From: Marmoricola sp.
Lineage (GTDB): Bacteria > Actinomycetota > Actinomycetes > Propionibacteriales > Nocardioidaceae
Assembly (NCBI GenBank): GCA_025965315.1
Contig: JAOPXD010000056.1
Span: 1 to 64,000 of the forward strand
Reading direction: 5' to 3'
Length of the DNA stretch: 64,000 nt
Shown piece by piece: positions 26,206 to 34,105 of the stretch. Each line of letters begins with the position of its first letter. The first letter of the stretch is position 1. Position numbers and translations under genes: made by a program. Under the pieces are notes generated by a model, which worked only from the letters and a program-made list of their open reading frames with translations, did not search any database and had not been told where the DNA came from.

Positions 26206-27395
26206 CGGGTCTCTCCCTCGTTCGCTGCGGTCTGGGGAAGCAGGGCGTAGCCGTAGTCGGGCACTCCTGACCGGACGGCGACGCGGCGCAGGACGAGCGT
26301 CCCCCTGTCGCCGATCTGGGTGGTCCCGGCAGGAGCGCCGGTGACCTTGACCAGCGCTCGCACCTCGACGCCGTCGAGCTGGACGATCGCCAGCGAGTAC
26401 GGCGTCGGGAGCCCGGGAACCGGCACGTGCACGGTCACCGTCGTGTAGACCTCTCCTGCACGGGGCAGCGGACTCAGGCTCCACCCGGTCTCCGAGCCGC
26501 ATTCCAGGCAACGGAACCGCGGGGGCAGCGCCAGCGCGCCGCAGGCGTCGCACCTTCCGGCTTCCCAGCGGAGCTTGGAGTCGAAGGCACGCTCGTAGGC
26601 GGCCAACGAGATGGCGATGTCCGGGCCGGGTGTCGTGGTCCGTCGCGGGACCGCGATCGCCGTGGCCTCGTCGCGCCGTACCCGGGGTACGGCGGACACC
26701 GTCACCGCGGTCGCCGATGCCTGCTCGACGGCCAGCACCAGGCCGCCGTCCCCGACGTACTCCAGCGCAGCGACAGCGAAGAGTGCTGCCGCTGCACCCA
26801 CCACAGGCAGTGCCGGTGGCTTGCCGTCGGTCAGGGTGGCAGCGTGCTTGGCCGGGACGCCGGCGACGACCACCGGCTTGGTGTCGAGGTCGAGAAGCGT
26901 GACTGCCTTGTCGCCGCCGCGCACCGACTCCAGGCGCGGGTCCTCGTAGTTGCGCCGGACCCCGTCCTCGCCGCGGCTACGGACCGGCAGGCTGCGGACG
27001 ACGCGACCCGTCAGGGAGATCTCCACGCCCTCGGCTCCGAGGTAAGCAGCCGCAGCACCCGCAGGAGCGAGATCTGCGCCGATCACCAGGGTGCCCGGGT
27101 CCGCTTCGGCCAGGGCGTCGAGCAGGGCCGGCGCGCCGCCGATCTGTTCCACCGTGTGCACGTCGTCCGGCAGACCGAGACCGGCGAGCAGGGGCGCACT
27201 GTTGCCACCCTCGAGCAGCGGCAGGTCCCGGGAGACGAGCACCACTCTGGTCACCACGGCATCGGTCAGGTCGGCCAGCGCAGCACGTCCGGCGGCGACC
27301 GCCATCGTGACCACGTCCTCATCGGGTCCGGCAGCCCGGGCACCGTCGGTCCCCCAGACCGGGAGGTAGGTACCGAGTGCAGTGAGGCGGGTCAT
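26202..27395 (-). CDS. Cys-less thiolase-like/HMG-CoA-synthase-like domain fused to DUF35
   Basis: A 397-residue fusion. Residues about 1-265 have a thiolase/HMG-CoA synthase-like pattern (LGTYLPVWG at the start, LVIGADLAPAG later), but the region where the nucleophilic Cys should stand reads EQIGGAPALLDAL, and no Cys occurs before residue 282. The C-terminal part is a DUF35 unit with zinc ligands Cys282, Cys285, Cys296 and Cys299 and an OB fold. It is flanked by overlapping genes for an SDR and an active-looking thiolase. I infer a structural or substrate-presenting partner of the thiolase at 25045 rather than an independent synthase. Confidence 0.78.
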   Translation of the reverse strand: MTRLTALGTYLPVWGTDGARAAGPDEDVVTMAVAAGRAALADLTDAVVTRVVLVSRDLPLLEGGNSAPLLAGLGLPDDVHTVEQIGGAPALLDALAEADPGTLVIGADLAPAGAAAAYLGAEGVEISLTGRVVRSLPVRSRGEDGVRRNYEDPRLESVRGGDKAVTLLDLDTKPVVVAGVPAKHAATLTDGKPPALPVVGAAAALFAVAALEYVGDGGLVLAVEQASATAVTVSAVPRVRRDEATAIAVPRRTTTPGPDIAISLAAYERAFDSKLRWEAGRCDACGALALPPRFRCLECGSETGWSLSPLPRAGEVYTTVTVHVPVPGLPTPYSLAIVQLDGVEVRALVKVTGAPAGTTQIGDRGTLVLRRVAVRSGVPDYGYALLPQTAANEGETR

Positions 27396-28327
27396 CTGAG
27401 GTGCCCTGTCTGTGGTTGGAGGCCGGCGAGGCCGAGCGGTGCGAGACCGAACGCCTTGCGCAAGCCCTGATCGATCTCGCCTGCCTCAAGCATCTCGCCG
27501 CTCCTCGACCGGTACCCGCCGCGCACCGACCAGGAATCGACCGGCATCACAGCGCTGCCGTCGATGCGCAGGACGCGGCCGGTCAGCCAGCCCGACTGCT
27601 CCGAGCAGAGCCAGGCCACGACGGGCGAGGAGTTCGCCGGGTCGAGCGGGTTCCAGCCGGCATCCGGCTCGACAGCCGCCATGCCGACAGCCGCCGTCAT
27701 CCGGGTGGCGGCCACCGGGGAGATGCAGTTGGCGGTCACTCCGTAGCGACCTGCTTCCATCGCTGTGGTCTGGGTCATGTTGGCGATCGCGGCCTTGGCA
27801 GCGCCGTAGGCGACCTGTCCGACGTTGCCGGCCAGTCCGGTACCCGAGGTGGTGTTGACGATCCGGCCGACGACCGGTCGCCCTGCCTTCTGCTCGGAAC
27901 GCCAGTAGTCGCAGGCGTGCTTGGTCATCGTGAAGGTGCCCTTGAGGTGCACGTTGATGACGGCATCGAAGGCGTCCTCGGTCATCGAGGTGATGGTCGC
28001 GTCGCGAAGGATTCCGGCGTTGTTGACGATTGCGTCGATTTTGCCGTAGGTCGCGACAGTTTCAGCCATCAGCGACGCGACTCCGGACCAGTCCGAGACC
28101 GAGCTTCCGTTGGCCGAGGCGGTCCCGCCGCCATCGCGGATCGCGGCCACGACCTCGGCCGCCGGGTCGTCGCCCGAGGAGTCACCGGCAAGGCCCACAC
28201 CGAGGTCGTTCACCACGACCGTCGCTCCGTGGGCGGCAAGTTCGAGGCAATGACTGCGCCCGATCCCGCGGCCACCACCGGTCACGATGACGACCCGACC
28301 CTCCAGCATGCGCTGCACGTCAGACAC
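27392..28327 (-). CDS. SDR-family 3-hydroxyacyl-CoA dehydrogenase (MFE2-type)
   Basis: A 311-residue short-chain dehydrogenase. The NAD site is VTGGGRGIGRSHCLEL, followed by VVVNDLGVG, which is typical of the dehydrogenase domain of peroxisomal-type multifunctional enzyme 2. The catalytic site is NTTSGTG with Tyr-x3-Lys in VAYGAAKAA. It oxidises a 3-hydroxyacyl-CoA. The start is GTG at 28327, first gene of an eight-gene operon. Upstream lies a TTGACG/17/TATGGT promoter overlapping the operator at 28375. Confidence 0.88.
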   Translation of the reverse strand: MSDVQRMLEGRVVIVTGGGRGIGRSHCLELAAHGATVVVNDLGVGLAGDSSGDDPAAEVVAAIRDGGGTASANGSSVSDWSGVASLMAETVATYGKIDAIVNNAGILRDATITSMTEDAFDAVINVHLKGTFTMTKHACDYWRSEQKAGRPVVGRIVNTTSGTGLAGNVGQVAYGAAKAAIANMTQTTAMEAGRYGVTANCISPVAATRMTAAVGMAAVEPDAGWNPLDPANSSPVVAWLCSEQSGWLTGRVLRIDGSAVMPVDSWSVRGGYRSRSGEMLEAGEIDQGLRKAFGLAPLGLAGLQPQTGHLR

Positions 28328-28361
28328 GTGTTGCCCTTCCGTTCGGCCTCACTCGAAGCCG

Positions 28362-28390
28362 ACCATAGTCATACTTGACAACTCCGTCAA
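28362..28390 (-). promoter_or_regulatory. Promoter for the 28327 operon, -35 inside the operator
   Basis: On the minus strand TTGACG (28385-28390), a 17-base spacer and TATGGT (28362-28367) form a good sigma70-like promoter 35 bases ahead of the SDR start codon. The -35 element is half of the operator at 28375. Confidence 0.55.
28375..28390. promoter_or_regulatory. Island operator, copy 4 (TTGAC-AACTCC-GTCAA)
   Basis: Perfect half-sites. It sits in the 114-base divergent region between the operon from 28327 (eight genes) and the operon from 28442 (five genes), so one site could control thirteen genes. Confidence 0.72.
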
Positions 28391-28441
28391 ATATCGTTCG
28401 AATGAGACCTGATGCCCGGGTCCCGGGCGCGAGGAGGACAG

Positions 28442-29251
28442 ATGTCGCACCCGTTCGGACCGGAACTGCTGGTCGAGTCGCAGGGCGCCGTACGGATCGT
28501 GACGCTCAACCGCCCGGAGGCCATGAACGCCACCAACGGTCCTCTGCACGGGGCCCTGATCGCGGTGTGGCCGTACCTGGCGGCCGACCCCGACGCCCGC
28601 GCCGTCGTCCTGACCGGCGCCGGTCGCGCCTTCAGCGCCGGTGGCGACCTCCAGCACTTCGTCGAGCTCTGGAACGACCGTCCCGCACGGCAGCACGAGA
28701 TCGACGGCGCCGGCAAGCTGCTCCAGGCAATGCTCGAATTCCCGCTGCCCGTCGTGGCCGCAGTGAACGGTGCGGCGGTCGGACTGGGCTGCAGCCTGGC
28801 CGCGGCGAGCGACATCGTCCTGATCGCCGAGACCGCCTTCGTGGCAGACCCGCACGTGGGCATCGGGCTCACCGCGGCCGATGGCGGTGCTCCGACGTGG
28901 CCGCTGTTGATGGGCATGCTGAAGGCCAAGGAGTACCTCCTCACCAGCGAGCGGATCCCGGCTGCGGTGGCCGTCGAGCTCGGACTCGCCAACCGGGTGG
29001 TCCCGGACGCGGACCTGATGGCGGAGGCGATGAAGCTCGCCCAGAAGCTGGCCGCCTCACCCCCCCAGGCGGTGCAGAGCACCAAGCGCGCCCTGAACAT
29101 GCACATGAAGCGGGCGATCGCGGGCGTGCTCGAGTACGCGCTCCTCGAGGAGTTCCACTCCTTCGACACCCCCGAGCACCAGGCCTTGGTGCGCTCGTTC
29201 CTGGAGCGTGGCGCAGCTGCCAAGGCTGCGAAGGCCGCGGAGTCTGCGTGA
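28442..29251 (+). CDS. Enoyl-CoA hydratase/isomerase
   Basis: A 269-residue crotonase. It has the oxyanion motif GAGRAFSAGGDLQHFVEL and NGAAVGLGCSLAAASDIVLI. At the second catalytic position it reads DPHVGIGLTAADGGA, with Asp rather than Glu, as in some isomerase-like members. ATG 28442 is preferred to an in-frame ATG at 28412 because GAGGAGG (28431-28437) lies just before it and the family N-terminus starts there. It is the first gene of a five-gene operon that continues with four ACADs. The GTG of the next gene overlaps its stop. Confidence 0.86.
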   Translation: MSHPFGPELLVESQGAVRIVTLNRPEAMNATNGPLHGALIAVWPYLAADPDARAVVLTGAGRAFSAGGDLQHFVELWNDRPARQHEIDGAGKLLQAMLEFPLPVVAAVNGAAVGLGCSLAAASDIVLIAETAFVADPHVGIGLTAADGGAPTWPLLMGMLKAKEYLLTSERIPAAVAVELGLANRVVPDADLMAEAMKLAQKLAASPPQAVQSTKRALNMHMKRAIAGVLEYALLEEFHSFDTPEHQALVRSFLERGAAAKAAKAAESA

Positions 29252-30423
29252 GTACGACAGCAGCACCGGTCGAGTGGCAGACAGACGTCGACGCCTACGC
29301 ACAGGCGCTGCGTGAGCTGTTCTCGGACGATCCGGCATTCGACCAGTGGCGCGGCGTGCACCACGCCACCACCGAGGACCGGGTCCGGGCCACCGCCACG
29401 TTGCTGGGCCACCTCTACGCGGGCGGCTGGAACAGGTTCGGCTGGCCCGAGGCCGTCGGCGGCCTGGGCGGCGACGCCCGTCACCGCGCCGCCCTGTACG
29501 ACGAGCTCTCGGCAGCGGGTCTTCCGGTCCCGGACCCCTGCCTGCTGATGGAGACGTTGGCCAACCCGCTGGTGCACTTCGAACCCGGGCTGGCAGCAGA
29601 GATGCTGCCCCGGTGGCTGCGTGGCGAGGAGTGGTGGGGCCAGGGGTTCTCCGAGCCCGAGGCCGGCAGCGACCTCGCCTCGCTGCGCTGCCGCGCACGC
29701 TTGGACGGCGAGAACTACGTGGTCTCGGGCTCGAAGCTCTGGATGTCGTCCGGCGCGACCGCGACCCGGATGATGTGCCTGGTCCGCACCGGCACCCCGG
29801 AGTCACGGCACCGCGGCCTGACCATGATCCTGATCGATGTCGACTCCCCCGGCCTGAGCGTCCGACCGGTCGCCCTGGCGAGCGGGCTGAACGAGGTCGC
29901 CGAGGTCTTCTTCGACGACGTCGTGGTCCCGGCCGACCGCGTGATCGGCAGCCATGACGGCGGCTGGGGCGTCGCGATGTACCTGCTCCAGTTCGAGCGC
30001 GCGATGTACGCCTGGCTCGCTGCCTGTGTCGCTCTGCGCCGGTTCTACGAGCTGCGCGATCGCGTGATGACGAACGGCGGGTTGCCCGACGGCGCTACCC
30101 GTCGGCTGGGCGAGTGCTACACCGACCTCGTCTCGCTGCGGGCCCGGAGCGCCGAGACGGTACGACGACTCTCGGCTGCCGAAGCAGTCGGCCCGGAAGC
30201 CAGCGTCGACAAGATCCTGCTCGCCACCGCCGAGATCAGCCTGCACGACCTCGCCCGCGACCTGCTCGGCGACCATTTCCTGACCGGCACCGACGACGGC
30301 GCCGACGAATGGCGCCACGACTGGTGGTACAGCCGGTCGGCGACCATCCTCGGCGGGTCCTCGGAGGTCCAGCGGACGATCCTGGCGGACCACGTTCTCA
30401 AGCTCCCGAAGGAGAACGCATGA
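29248..30423 (+). CDS. Acyl-CoA dehydrogenase, large-type subunit
   Basis: A 391-residue ACAD with FSEPEAGSDLASL, the FAD-binding C-terminal motif ILGGSSEVQRTILADHVLKLPK, and a region before it (WRHDWWYSRSAT) that does not show the usual catalytic GGxGxxxE motif. The start is GTG at 29248 overlapping the hydratase stop (GTGA). The next gene, also an ACAD and overlapping by four bases, is probably its heteromeric partner, as in the alpha2beta2 FadE pairs of steroid catabolism. Confidence 0.87.
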   Translation: MSTTAAPVEWQTDVDAYAQALRELFSDDPAFDQWRGVHHATTEDRVRATATLLGHLYAGGWNRFGWPEAVGGLGGDARHRAALYDELSAAGLPVPDPCLLMETLANPLVHFEPGLAAEMLPRWLRGEEWWGQGFSEPEAGSDLASLRCRARLDGENYVVSGSKLWMSSGATATRMMCLVRTGTPESRHRGLTMILIDVDSPGLSVRPVALASGLNEVAEVFFDDVVVPADRVIGSHDGGWGVAMYLLQFERAMYAWLAACVALRRFYELRDRVMTNGGLPDGATRRLGECYTDLVSLRARSAETVRRLSAAEAVGPEASVDKILLATAEISLHDLARDLLGDHFLTGTDDGADEWRHDWWYSRSATILGGSSEVQRTILADHVLKLPKENA

Positions 30424-31385
30424 GCGGCCTCGACCTGGACACGATCACCGAGGTGACCGCGTCGGTGCGCGAGGTGTTCGCAGCCGGTACCGGGGCCGCG
30501 GTTCTCGCCAAGGCCCTCGACGAGCTCGGCTGGACCGAGGTGGTCGAGGCAGATCCCGCGATCGCGACCACGATCCTGTTCTCCGAGCAGGGCCGGGCAC
30601 TGGCCAGCTCCCGGCTGCTGGACGACGTGGTGCTGAATCAGCTCGGCTCGGTGCTGCCGGCCGCATCCGGTTCCCGTGCCGTCCTCTACCCGCGGACCGG
30701 AGCGACCCCTGGAACAGTCGGGATCCTGCTCGGCGCCGTCGAGGACGACACCGAGATCGTCTCGATGGCGATGGACGAGAACGGCAACGCATCCTGGTGC
30801 CTGCGACCGGCGTCCGACTTCACCACCGAGGCGATCACCGGCTTCGACCCGACCTGCGGGTGGTCGCTCGCTCGCACGAGTACGGCGGCGACCGCTGTCG
30901 CTGCAGCCGGCACGAGCTGGGACGACGCACGCGCGGCAGGCCGTCTGGCCATCACCGCCGAGATCATCGGGGTCTGCGCCTCCGCTCTCGAGCTCGCGGT
31001 CTCGCACACGAGCGCGCGCCACCAGTACGGCCGGGCCCTGGCTTCCTTCCAGGCGGTCCGGCACCAGCTGTCCGAGAGCCACGCGGCCATCGAGTCCGCA
31101 CGCAACACCCTGGCAGCTGCGTACGCCGCGTCTCCCGAGCACGGTGGCGGCGCCTGGGCGGCGAAGGTCGCCAAGGTCCGCGCCGGCCAGACCCAGGCGA
31201 TCGTGATGCGCCGAGGGATCCAGGTCCTCGGCGCCATGGGGCTCACCCTGGAGAGCGAGATGCATCGCTACGTCACGCGTGCGGCCGCGCTCGATGCGCT
31301 GCTCGGCGGACACGCCGAGCTCGCCGTCGAGATCGGCACCGAACTTCTCGGCGGCGCTGCTCCGGCACGCGTCGTCACCATCTGA
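30420..31385 (+). CDS. Short acyl-CoA dehydrogenase-like subunit
   Basis: A 321-residue ACAD, about 60 residues shorter than normal, with a reduced N-terminal and beta domain. The C-terminal helical domain is recognisable (HQYGRALASFQAVRHQLSE; VLGAMGLTLESEMHRYVTRA), with Glu in the position of the catalytic base. FAD motifs such as SEPxAGSD are missing, which fits a partner subunit that depends on the product of 29248. ATG overlaps the upstream stop (ATGA). Confidence 0.82.
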   Translation: MSGLDLDTITEVTASVREVFAAGTGAAVLAKALDELGWTEVVEADPAIATTILFSEQGRALASSRLLDDVVLNQLGSVLPAASGSRAVLYPRTGATPGTVGILLGAVEDDTEIVSMAMDENGNASWCLRPASDFTTEAITGFDPTCGWSLARTSTAATAVAAAGTSWDDARAAGRLAITAEIIGVCASALELAVSHTSARHQYGRALASFQAVRHQLSESHAAIESARNTLAAAYAASPEHGGGAWAAKVAKVRAGQTQAIVMRRGIQVLGAMGLTLESEMHRYVTRAAALDALLGGHAELAVEIGTELLGGAAPARVVTI

Positions 31386-31397
31386 GAGCGAGTCGAC

Positions 31398-32621
31398 ATG
31401 AACGACATCGAGACCTTCACCGCCGAGGTGCGCGCGTTCCTGGACGCGAACGCGCAGCGGTTCCCGGGAGGCGAGGCGCACCTTGCCTGGGGCAAGGGCG
31501 ATGACCACACCGGCTACTTCAGCGACGACACCGCTGAGGTCGAGGCAGCGAAGTTCGCGGCTGCGCGGTCGTGGCAGCGCACCCGCTACGAGGGCGGGTT
31601 CGGCTGGATCACCGGTCCCTCGTCGTACGGCGGCCGCGAGCTGAGCCCGGTGCACGACCTGGTCTACGACCTCCTCGAGGCCGAGTACGACGTCCCGGAC
31701 ACCGGGGTGATCTCCCTGATCGGGCTGGGCATGATCGGGCCGACGATCCTGGCCCACGGACAGCAGGCCATCAAGGACCGCTACCTGCCGGCGATGTACC
31801 GGGGCGACGCGATCGCCTGCCAGCTCTTCAGCGAGCCTGCTGCAGGATCCGACCTCGCCGGCGTGACCACCAAGGCCGTCCAGGACGGCGACGTCTGGCG
31901 GCTGACCGGGCAGAAGGTCTGGACCTCGGTCGCGCACCAGGCCCAGCTCGGGATGGCGCTGTGCCGCACCAACCCTGATGTTCCCAAGCACAAGGGCATC
32001 ACCGCGTTCCTGGTCGATCTCGCTTCCCCCGGCGTCGAGATCCGCCCGCTGCGTCAGATGAACGGCGGCGCCGAGTTCAACGAGGTCTTCCTCACCGACG
32101 TCGTCGTTCCTGACGACCATCGGCTCGGCGAGATCGACGGTGGCTGGCGCGTTGCGCTGACCACCCTGATGAACGAGCGCGCTAGTGTCGGCGGCGAGAA
32201 CGAAGGCGCCCTCGCCCGGGTCCTCTCGGACGGATTCCTGGCCTCGTTGCTGCACGAGACCGGCCACGGCGCCGACCCGGCCGCACGCCGCCGGCTCGCC
32301 GAGATCACCGCCGACCTGACCGCTGCCGACTACCTCAACCGGCAGACCGTACGACGACTCGTCGGCGGTGCCGAGCCCGGGCCCGAGGCATCGGTCTCGA
32401 AGATGATGTGGGCCCAGAACCTGACCCGCGTCGCCCACCTGGCCGCCGAGCTCGTCGGCCCGCGCCTGACCGCCGACACCGGCGCCTGGGGCACGTACTC
32501 CTGGACCGAGCTGCTGCTCGGGAGCCCGGCCTTCCGGATCCTCGGAGGCACCGAGGAGATCCTGAAGAACATCCTCGGTGAACGTGTTCTCGGCCTGCCC
32601 AAGGAACCGGTCGCCCCGTGA
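31398..32621 (+). CDS. Acyl-CoA dehydrogenase, large-type subunit
   Basis: A 407-residue ACAD with FSEPAAGSDLAGV, the beta-domain GQKVWTSVAHQAQLGM, and the C-terminal motif RILGGTEEILKNILGERVLGLPKEP. It is similar in type to the FadE subunits that carry the FAD contacts in heteromeric steroid ACADs. It is followed after 27 bases by a second ACAD of the partner type. Confidence 0.88.
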   Translation: MNDIETFTAEVRAFLDANAQRFPGGEAHLAWGKGDDHTGYFSDDTAEVEAAKFAAARSWQRTRYEGGFGWITGPSSYGGRELSPVHDLVYDLLEAEYDVPDTGVISLIGLGMIGPTILAHGQQAIKDRYLPAMYRGDAIACQLFSEPAAGSDLAGVTTKAVQDGDVWRLTGQKVWTSVAHQAQLGMALCRTNPDVPKHKGITAFLVDLASPGVEIRPLRQMNGGAEFNEVFLTDVVVPDDHRLGEIDGGWRVALTTLMNERASVGGENEGALARVLSDGFLASLLHETGHGADPAARRRLAEITADLTAADYLNRQTVRRLVGGAEPGPEASVSKMMWAQNLTRVAHLAAELVGPRLTADTGAWGTYSWTELLLGSPAFRILGGTEEILKNILGERVLGLPKEPVAP

Positions 32622-32648
32622 GTACCTACCTGTCGTCCGAGGAGAACC

Positions 32649-33773
32649 ATGTCTGAGCTGACCACCGACGCCGACCGCGAAGACCTGCGCGCAGGAGCCC
32701 GTGCGGTCCTGAGCGCCAAGGCGACCGACGAGCAGAACCGCACGGCGATCGCCAGCGAGGCCGGCTACGACGTTGCCCTGTGGGCGCAGCTCGCCAGCGA
32801 GCTCGGCCTGCACTCGATGGTGTTTCCCGAGGAGCACGGCGGTAGCGGGTTCGGGTTCGTCGAGCTCGGCGTCGTGCTCTCCGAGATGGGTCGGGCGCTT
32901 CTCCCCGGGCCGTTCTTCACCTCCGTCGTACTCGCCGGATCAGCTTTGGTCGTCTCCGGTGACGACGAGGCCCGGGCGTCGTACCTGCCGGGGATCGCTG
33001 ACGGCTCGACGGTTGCCACCCTGGCGGTTCAGGAGGCTGACGGCGCGTGGCGCCACGACGGTTTCGACTCCGAAGCGGTGCACGAGGGTGGCCGGTGGTC
33101 GCTGACCGGTGAGAAGTCGCTGGTCCCGTTCGGCACCGTCGCCTCGCTCATCGTGGTCGCGGCCACCACTGCTGACGGTCCGTCGTTGTTCGCCGTCGAG
33201 GCCGGTGCAGCCGGGTTGACGAGCGAGGCGCTGACCACGCTGGACATCACCCGACCGCTCGCCCGGTTGAGGTTCTCCCGAACCCCTGCGGTGCTGATCG
33301 GCGTGACCGGTCAGGCCCCCGCGATCCTGGACGCCGTCCTGGACCGGGCGACCGCGGCACTCGCTGCCGAGCAGGTCGGCGCAGCACGCGCATGCCTGGA
33401 GATGGCAGTCGCGTATGCCAAGGACCGGTCCCAGTTCGGGCGGCAGATCGGTTCGTTCCAGGCGATCAAGCACAAGTGCGCCGACATGTTCGCCCGGATC
33501 CAGATCGCCGAAGCCGCGGCCGTCGAGGCGGCTCGTGCCGTCGACGGCCTCGAGGACGCACCGCCGGTCGGTGTCGCCGCCGCGGTCGCGCACTCGGTCT
33601 GCTCGGAGGCGTTCATGTTCGCTGCTGCCGAGAACATCCAGGTGCACGGCGGGATCGGTTTCACCTGGGAACACCCGGCGCACCTGTACTTCCGCAGGGC
33701 CAAGGCATCGCAGCTGATGTTCGGCGGTCCAGGGGTCTACCACGAGCGGTTGCTCCAGCGGATGGGCGTGTAA
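32649..33773 (+). CDS. Acyl-CoA dehydrogenase, partner subunit
   Basis: A 374-residue ACAD. The beta-domain motif is degenerate, but the C-terminal catalytic segment QVHGGIGFTWEHPAHLYFRR is intact with its Glu base, as in FadE27/FadE29-type subunits. RSQFGRQIGSFQAIKHKCAD is the conserved interface helix. ATG follows GGAGAA. It is probably the catalytic partner of the product of 31398. It ends the operon; the following 330 bases contain only a degraded Fic fragment. Confidence 0.88.
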   Translation: MSELTTDADREDLRAGARAVLSAKATDEQNRTAIASEAGYDVALWAQLASELGLHSMVFPEEHGGSGFGFVELGVVLSEMGRALLPGPFFTSVVLAGSALVVSGDDEARASYLPGIADGSTVATLAVQEADGAWRHDGFDSEAVHEGGRWSLTGEKSLVPFGTVASLIVVAATTADGPSLFAVEAGAAGLTSEALTTLDITRPLARLRFSRTPAVLIGVTGQAPAILDAVLDRATAALAAEQVGAARACLEMAVAYAKDRSQFGRQIGSFQAIKHKCADMFARIQIAEAAAVEAARAVDGLEDAPPVGVAAAVAHSVCSEAFMFAAAENIQVHGGIGFTWEHPAHLYFRRAKASQLMFGGPGVYHERLLQRMGV

Positions 33774-33779
33774 CCGGGA

Positions 33780-34090
33780 GCGAGCGCGGCAGGCCATTGC
33801 GCCGCGTCATGGCCGGAGGTTGGCAGGTCCGGACGAACGCGTTCAGGGGCCTCGACAAGGAGATCGGTGTGCAGGCATGCGTGGCGGCCGCTCCCATTCG
33901 GGAACGGGTGAATGCCCACGAGCTTGTGGTGGCACTTCACAGCGGCCTGCTCGATCACGCCAGCTTCATCGGAACCGAACCAGTACTTCGCGCCATCCAC
34001 CAGGTCCTTGACAGCAGCAGGAACCCGAACGGGGTCGATCCCGAAGGTCATCTCGCGCCGCCGATAGGTGCCAGCCCAGGCGGATGCCCC
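33780..34090 (-). pseudogene. Degraded Fic-domain (mobile mystery protein B-like) fragment
   Basis: On the minus strand, residues read WAGTYRRREMTFGIDPVRVP, then LVDGAKYWFGSDE, then KCHHKLVGIHPFPNGSGRHACLHTDLL given here in parts: HHKLVGIHPFPNG and SGRHACLHTDLLV (Fic motif at 33854-33910). This tracks the Fic part of mobile mystery protein B. The catalytic GNGR is changed to GSGR and the usual HARL to HACL. An in-frame stop lies a few codons before WAGT, and similarity ends after DLLV. An ATG at 34051 would open a 104-codon frame, but it starts inside the domain. It is a non-functional remnant occupying the 332-base gap after 33773. Confidence 0.7.
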
Positions 34091-34105
34091 CTCGGACGAG
34101 CAGCA

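Noticed and set aside
30117-32837. 906-codon minus-strand frame opposite three ACAD genes
   Set aside because: No domain motifs; entire frame mirrors real ACAD coding sequence on the plus strand.
33737-34051. Complete small Fic protein of 104 residues
   Set aside because: The frame begins within the domain, has mutated catalytic residues and an unrelated C-terminus, so I call it a degraded fragment, not a gene.
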